Below, piece by piece: positions 6,301 through 6,337 of a stretch of DNA of 6,337 nucleotides. How positions within the stretch are numbered: position 1 is the first letter of the stretch; each line of letters starts with the position of its first letter. The translations under genes were made by a program, and so were the position numbers. The notes under the pieces are model-generated. The model did not search any database. It was not told where the DNA came from and was given only the letters and a program-made list of their open reading frames with translations. The stretch lies in NCBI GenBank assembly GCA_007128085.1, contig SKYC01000004.1, positions 1 to 6,337 on the forward strand. The letters run 5' to 3'. Source of the stretch: Saprospiraceae bacterium. Its GTDB lineage: Bacteria > Bacteroidota > Bacteroidia > Chitinophagales > Saprospiraceae.

Positions 6301-6337
6301 TCGGTCACCAGGGGCTGATTCTGGGGTGGAGTAGCCA
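378..6337 (-). CDS. Giant HYR-repeat, T9SS-sorted surface/adhesin-like protein (5' partial)
   Basis: The frame is open from the right edge to a TAA at 378-380, giving 1,985 visible residues (residue 1 is the codon at 6333-6335). The true start lies outside the window. The GTG at 6306-6308 is an internal valine, because the codons before it continue the repeat pattern (ATPPQNQPLVTDVCG). Visible order: DCAG repeats (residues 9-554), eight HYR repeats (555-1205), irregular Cys-containing region (1206-1566), regulatory-like beta domain (1567-1630), dockerin-like segment (1631-1685), linker (1686-1758), cohesin-like domain (1759-1891), T9SS type A sorting domain (1892-1985). The family is known as secreted, cell-surface or adhesion proteins of Bacteroidota. 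The ligand cannot be read from sequence. Regularly spaced cysteines imply disulfides and an extracellular location. No enzymatic domain is visible, but one could lie in the missing N-terminus together with the signal peptide. No frameshift or internal stop was seen. Confidence 0.93.
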   Translation of the reverse strand, partial: ATPPQNQPLVTDVCGEQLFPGDPDEGGTFDGCEGTITYTYTYTDCAGLEFIWVFTYDVIRSTPPSEVGDPVNTTATVDCPSEVEEPELPLVQDVLGVTLDPGDPEIISEPDPMDCQGSVTYIYTYEDCAGLTFEWQFEYTVEYEDFQIGESNVIDTIPCPFDIVEPTPPIVFDNCGNELEAVLVETPEIPECEGLAEYVFNYEDCAGNIQVWSYSYEVIYQPFQTIDDFEFPIMCPGDIDMPAPPEVNDNCGNELDPIGDPVISEIPDCEGMVTVTWTFEDCAGNTDDFTGTFIIERSDPPQEVGVPVETVATVECLSSATEPSTLPVVEDACGNILEAPDPMVVTELDTLDCQGSRTYTYTYIDCAGLEYDWFFTYNIERSTPPSEVGDPVPAGTTVECLEEAIPPTELPQVEDVCGNVLEAPEPEIEDNLDALNCEGTRTYTYTYEDCAGLEFTWEFTYTIDLQTPPSVEENGEGEVECPEEAVEPDPPVALDECGNELAGTLIGVETDTLSETVFTITYTFEYTDCAGNSSEWSFVYTVEDVTNPTIVCPGLLVVGTDEGECFATDVEFLDPIEVDDNCGVDTVIIFAPDTFFLGTITIVYQVVDLSGNTNACETSVMVVDDEAPEVICPDNIVVDNEEEECEVEVDWTTPVPTDNCGIDTLIASHEPGDTFPVGITTITYIAIDESGNSDTCTFTIEVLGADPLTIVCPDNIEVENSLNECGADLMIDLPMVSGGCGMLTITNDFNNEEAASGFYPVGTTTVTYMVTDENGHPQECEFEVTVNDTEDPVILDCPEDQTVDTDTSECFAIVEWGIPEADDNCPGVVLTSTHEPGDSFEVGTTTVTYTATDTSGNSVECSFEVTVEDNEDPEVICPNDIVIENEEEECEVEVFWDIPEPTDNCVVDTLIASHEPGDTFPIGITEVTYIVIDGAGNEDSCSFTIEVLGGDPLTIECPDNIVAENESTLCEADLSVPLPTVSGGCGMLTITNDFNNEEAAGGVYPVGTTVVTYTVTDESGNTQDCEFTVTVEDNEDPVINDCPEDQTVDVDTTECFAVVEWIVPEADDNCPGVILTSTHEPGDTFEVGTTTVTYTATDASENSVECSFEITVEDNEAPTVTCPEDIVIDNIEGECFGFPEWIVPEALDNCPGVELISTHEPGDTFEVGTTTVIYTATDAAGNTTECLFTVVIEDVEDPEFVNCPADTTVSCSVFEPGMDLSQFGEAEAEDNCSVTEIVEEIIVDMDTCSSTGTILREFTAFDESGNNALCTQLITFEGISVLDSTDFIWPGSIVEEEGCVDFHIDSIPPGTAPVLNPEVETCIEFTIVNSDEIIESDTICDQILRTWTVTDVCNNTEWEFEQTINVESTVAPEFVNVADTLEFFTGPDSCEVFVNLDPVEAEDECGFDVTVTNDSPFSDSDGSDASGVYPVGETTFTYTAVDHCGNSSEHEITIVVLDTISPDIVCVKEIVPWGDSDTLVVPIYGGIVSASDNCTDSVDLIFTLDVDDLFLDTLIITCDDLNLDDGPDGSTLFDYWIYVIDEFGNIDSCKGSLRVDHTDFCDFPGSLPVSGSIYSHSDEESISQVEVYLETEEEIWMTYTDNRGYFEFYDIAVPFNSSLRPYKNDDPLNGVSTFDIFLLQRHILGINVITDPYYLIAADINNDGRINIQDVAELRRLVLGTYDHFLNNTSWRFIDSEFIIPIGVMPTQIDLAEDVFIEYSDDRIFKRDFVGVKIGDLNGNASGKSKEPANYISRRAEQYIQVADREFERGEKVEAVISIPDLETLNGIQFELELNERYVDRVEVQALNEFATIADEIHQINFREGMKFLTLSASSVHTLNLREKGEFLRVEFTAREDGKLSDALKLNTERLNAELFRGVQDRRDVDLYFITEKGEGAISAFELYQNRPNPFTGHTVIPFYISEADEVEFTLFDVSGRTVWSTDLDLQKGHHEIELDAGQLNLMPGVYYYQLNSGSHSGVKKMIVH
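381..662 (-). other. T9SS type A C-terminal sorting domain
   Basis: Residues 1892-1985, the last 94 of the protein. FELYQNRPNPFTGHTVIPF matches the typical opening of the sorting domain (F-x-L-x-Q-N-x-P-N-P-F). It is followed by VEFTLFDVSGRTVWS and then LMPGVYYYQLNSGSHSGVKK with a final MIVH, matching the G-x-Y-x-Y-x-L-x-[ST]-G and K-K-hydrophobic ending. Such domains direct export through the type IX system and are removed on attachment to the cell surface or on release. This is the strongest single indication that the host is a member of Bacteroidota. Confidence 0.95.
663..1061 (-). other. Cohesin-like beta-sandwich domain
   Basis: Residues 1759-1891. The pattern is a short strand (YIQVADREF), then GEKVEAVISIPDLETLNGIQ and FELELNERYV, later LTLSASSVHTL, then GEFLRVEFTAR, ending DLYFIT. 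G-x-x-V-x-V-x-I-x-x-x-x-x-L-x-G-x-Q-F-x-L-x-[FY] is the typical start of cohesin-type domains, and a strand with the L-x-V-x-F-x-A pattern is usual near their end. The length of about 133 residues fits. The similarity is at the level of motif pattern, so profile support is needed. It lies between the dockerin-like part and the sorting signal and has ordinary Lys/Arg content, unlike the repeats. Confidence 0.6.
1062..1280 (-). other. Linker with a second Asp/Asn-rich motif
   Basis: Residues 1686-1758 join the dockerin-like segment to the cohesin-like domain. The segment has a WRFIDSEF strand, FIEYSDDRIF, and then DFVGVKIGDLNGNA. The last motif recurs in related Bacteroidota proteins just after dockerin-like segments and resembles a calcium-ligating turn. 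It ends in a polar, basic stretch (GKSKEPANYISRRAE) that looks like a flexible hinge. The function is inferred from position only. Confidence 0.5.
1281..1445 (-). other. Dockerin type I-like calcium-binding segment
   Basis: Residues 1631-1685. The first half, preceded by NDDPLNG, reads VSTFDIFLLQRHILG, matching the helix of the first dockerin repeat in Bacteroidota proteins. The second half contains the 12-residue EF-hand-like loop DINNDGRINIQD, with acidic or Asn ligands at loop positions 1, 3, 5 and 12, followed by the helix VAELRRLVLG. The first calcium loop is poorer in ligands than a classical cellulosomal dockerin. In cellulosomes dockerins bind cohesins. In non-cellulosomal Bacteroidota the partner is usually unknown, and a structural calcium role is equally likely. 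Confidence 0.82.
1446..1637 (-). other. Carboxypeptidase-regulatory-like / CnaB-type beta domain
   Basis: Residues 1567-1630 begin LPVSGSIYSHSDEESISQVE and continue with VYLETEEEIWMTYTDNRGYF and EFYDI. The pattern V-x-G-x-I, then V-x-V-x-L, then T-D-x-x-G-x-F-x-F is typical of carboxypeptidase-regulatory-like (transthyretin-like) domains, which serve as structural spacers in secreted Bacteroidota proteins. It sits directly before the dockerin-like segment, an arrangement often seen in this protein class. The domain is short, so the end is assigned only by the start of the next motif. Confidence 0.7.
1638..2720 (-). other. Irregular Cys-containing region with one further HYR-like module
   Basis: Residues 1206-1566 no longer follow the strict 80-residue register. 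The first part (2202-2720) holds REFTAFDESGNNALC and RTWTVTDVCNN, which resemble the R-x-[FW]-T-x-x-D-x-x-x-N strands common between HYR modules in Bacteroidota surface proteins, plus a Pro-rich turn (SIPPGTAPVL). A clearer HYR-like module follows at 1932-2201 (DSCEVFVNLDP, YPVGETTFTYTAVD, CGNSS, ending SPDIVCVK). The rest (1638-1931) has DNC, DDLNLDDGPDG and IDEFGNIDSCKG and looks like a final degenerate module. Boundaries are approximate. I cannot assign the 2202-2720 part to a named family. Confidence 0.6.
2721..4673 (-). repeat. Array of eight HYR domains
   Basis: Eight consecutive hyalin-repeat (HYR) modules of 80-85 residues span residues 555-1205. In protein order they are 4434-4673, 4194-4433, 3939-4193, 3699-3938, 3459-3698, 3204-3458, 2964-3203 and 2721-2963. 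Each has the HYR signature: an E-C near the start, D-N-C or G-G-C, a Y/F-x-V-G-T-T-x-V-T-Y strand, D-x-S-G-N, C-x-F-x-V-x-V, and D-P-x-V-x-C-P-[DEN] at the end. All four cysteines are kept in all eight. HYR modules are Ig-like extracellular domains associated with adhesion. Here they probably form a rigid stalk, which is inference. No lysine or arginine occurs anywhere in the array. Confidence 0.92.
2964..4433 (-). repeat. Tandem duplication of a three-HYR block, period 735 bp
   Basis: HYR modules 2-3-4 (3699-4433) and 5-6-7 (2964-3698) are two copies of one 245-residue block, with module lengths 80, 85 and 80 in both. Landmarks align at a constant offset of 735: tcgttatt at 3346 and 4081, ccgggacaat at 3121 and 3856, ctcat at 3591 and 4326. 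By hand alignment about 188 of 245 residues match (60/80, 62/85 and 66/80 for the three modules). The middle modules share the distinctive SGGCGMLTITNDFNNEEAA stretch found in no other module. Module 8 resembles modules 4 and 7, consistent with unequal crossing-over at module boundaries. Confidence 0.93.
4674..6335 (-). repeat. Array of seven DCAG-type Cys-rich repeats (HYR-like)
   Basis: Seven protein repeats follow the tail of an eighth at the edge. In protein order they span 6069-6311, 5829-6068, 5601-5828, 5355-5600, 5103-5354, 4863-5102 and 4674-4862, with lengths of 81, 80, 76, 82, 84, 80 and 63 residues. A typical unit reads V-x-D-x-C-G-N-x-L, then C-[EQ]-G, then an aromatic/Thr strand such as TYTYTYEDCAGLEF, then W-x-F-x-Y, a TPP-type linker and E-C-P. 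Four cysteines per unit are the rule. Unit 2 lacks the first (DVLG) and unit 7 lacks the second. The strand pattern and cysteines suggest small Ig-like beta sandwiches related to HYR modules; this is inference. Similar repeats are seen in large secreted proteins of Bacteroidota. Confidence 0.85.

Noticed and set aside
4674..6335. DCAG repeats as a CRISPR-like or non-coding tandem array
   Set aside because: The repeats are protein-level, stay in one open frame, and vary in length (63-84 codons) and sequence. There are no short identical repeats with unique spacers.

Overview
The window is almost entirely one very large minus-strand gene. It runs from the right edge, where its 5' end is cut off, to a TAA stop at 378-380. 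About 1,985 residues are visible. The product reads as a secreted, modular surface or adhesin-like protein of a Bacteroidota bacterium. The C-terminus has the hallmarks of a type IX secretion (T9SS) type A sorting domain, a system confined to Bacteroidota. Long HYR-type repeat arrays joined to a dockerin-like segment are common in marine, Saprospiraceae/Lewinella-like members; that finer placement is inference.

In protein order (right to left on the + strand), the gene holds: seven Cys-rich repeats of about 80 residues carrying a DCAG motif (4674-6311, plus the tail of an earlier one to the edge); eight HYR repeats (2721-4673), of which a three-repeat block is tandemly duplicated with an exact 735-bp period; a less regular Cys-containing region with one more HYR-like repeat (1638-2720); a carboxypeptidase-regulatory-like beta domain (1446-1637); a dockerin-like segment (1281-1445) with a linker; a cohesin-like beta domain (663-1061); and the T9SS sorting domain (381-662). 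The repeats probably form a long, disulfide-stabilised stalk. The C-terminal part would route the protein across the outer membrane and attach it to the cell surface.

The first 1,467 visible residues contain no lysine, and an 814-residue stretch has neither lysine nor arginine.

The left 377 bases are non-coding as far as can be supported. They hold a convincing intrinsic terminator for the large gene (310-347) and a REP-doublet-like element (134-219) made of two related imperfect hairpins in inverted orientation. No RNA gene, CRISPR array, insertion sequence or second complete gene is visible. I see no multi-gene system here. The most notable items are the REP doublet, the higher-order repeat duplication and the extreme lack of basic residues.
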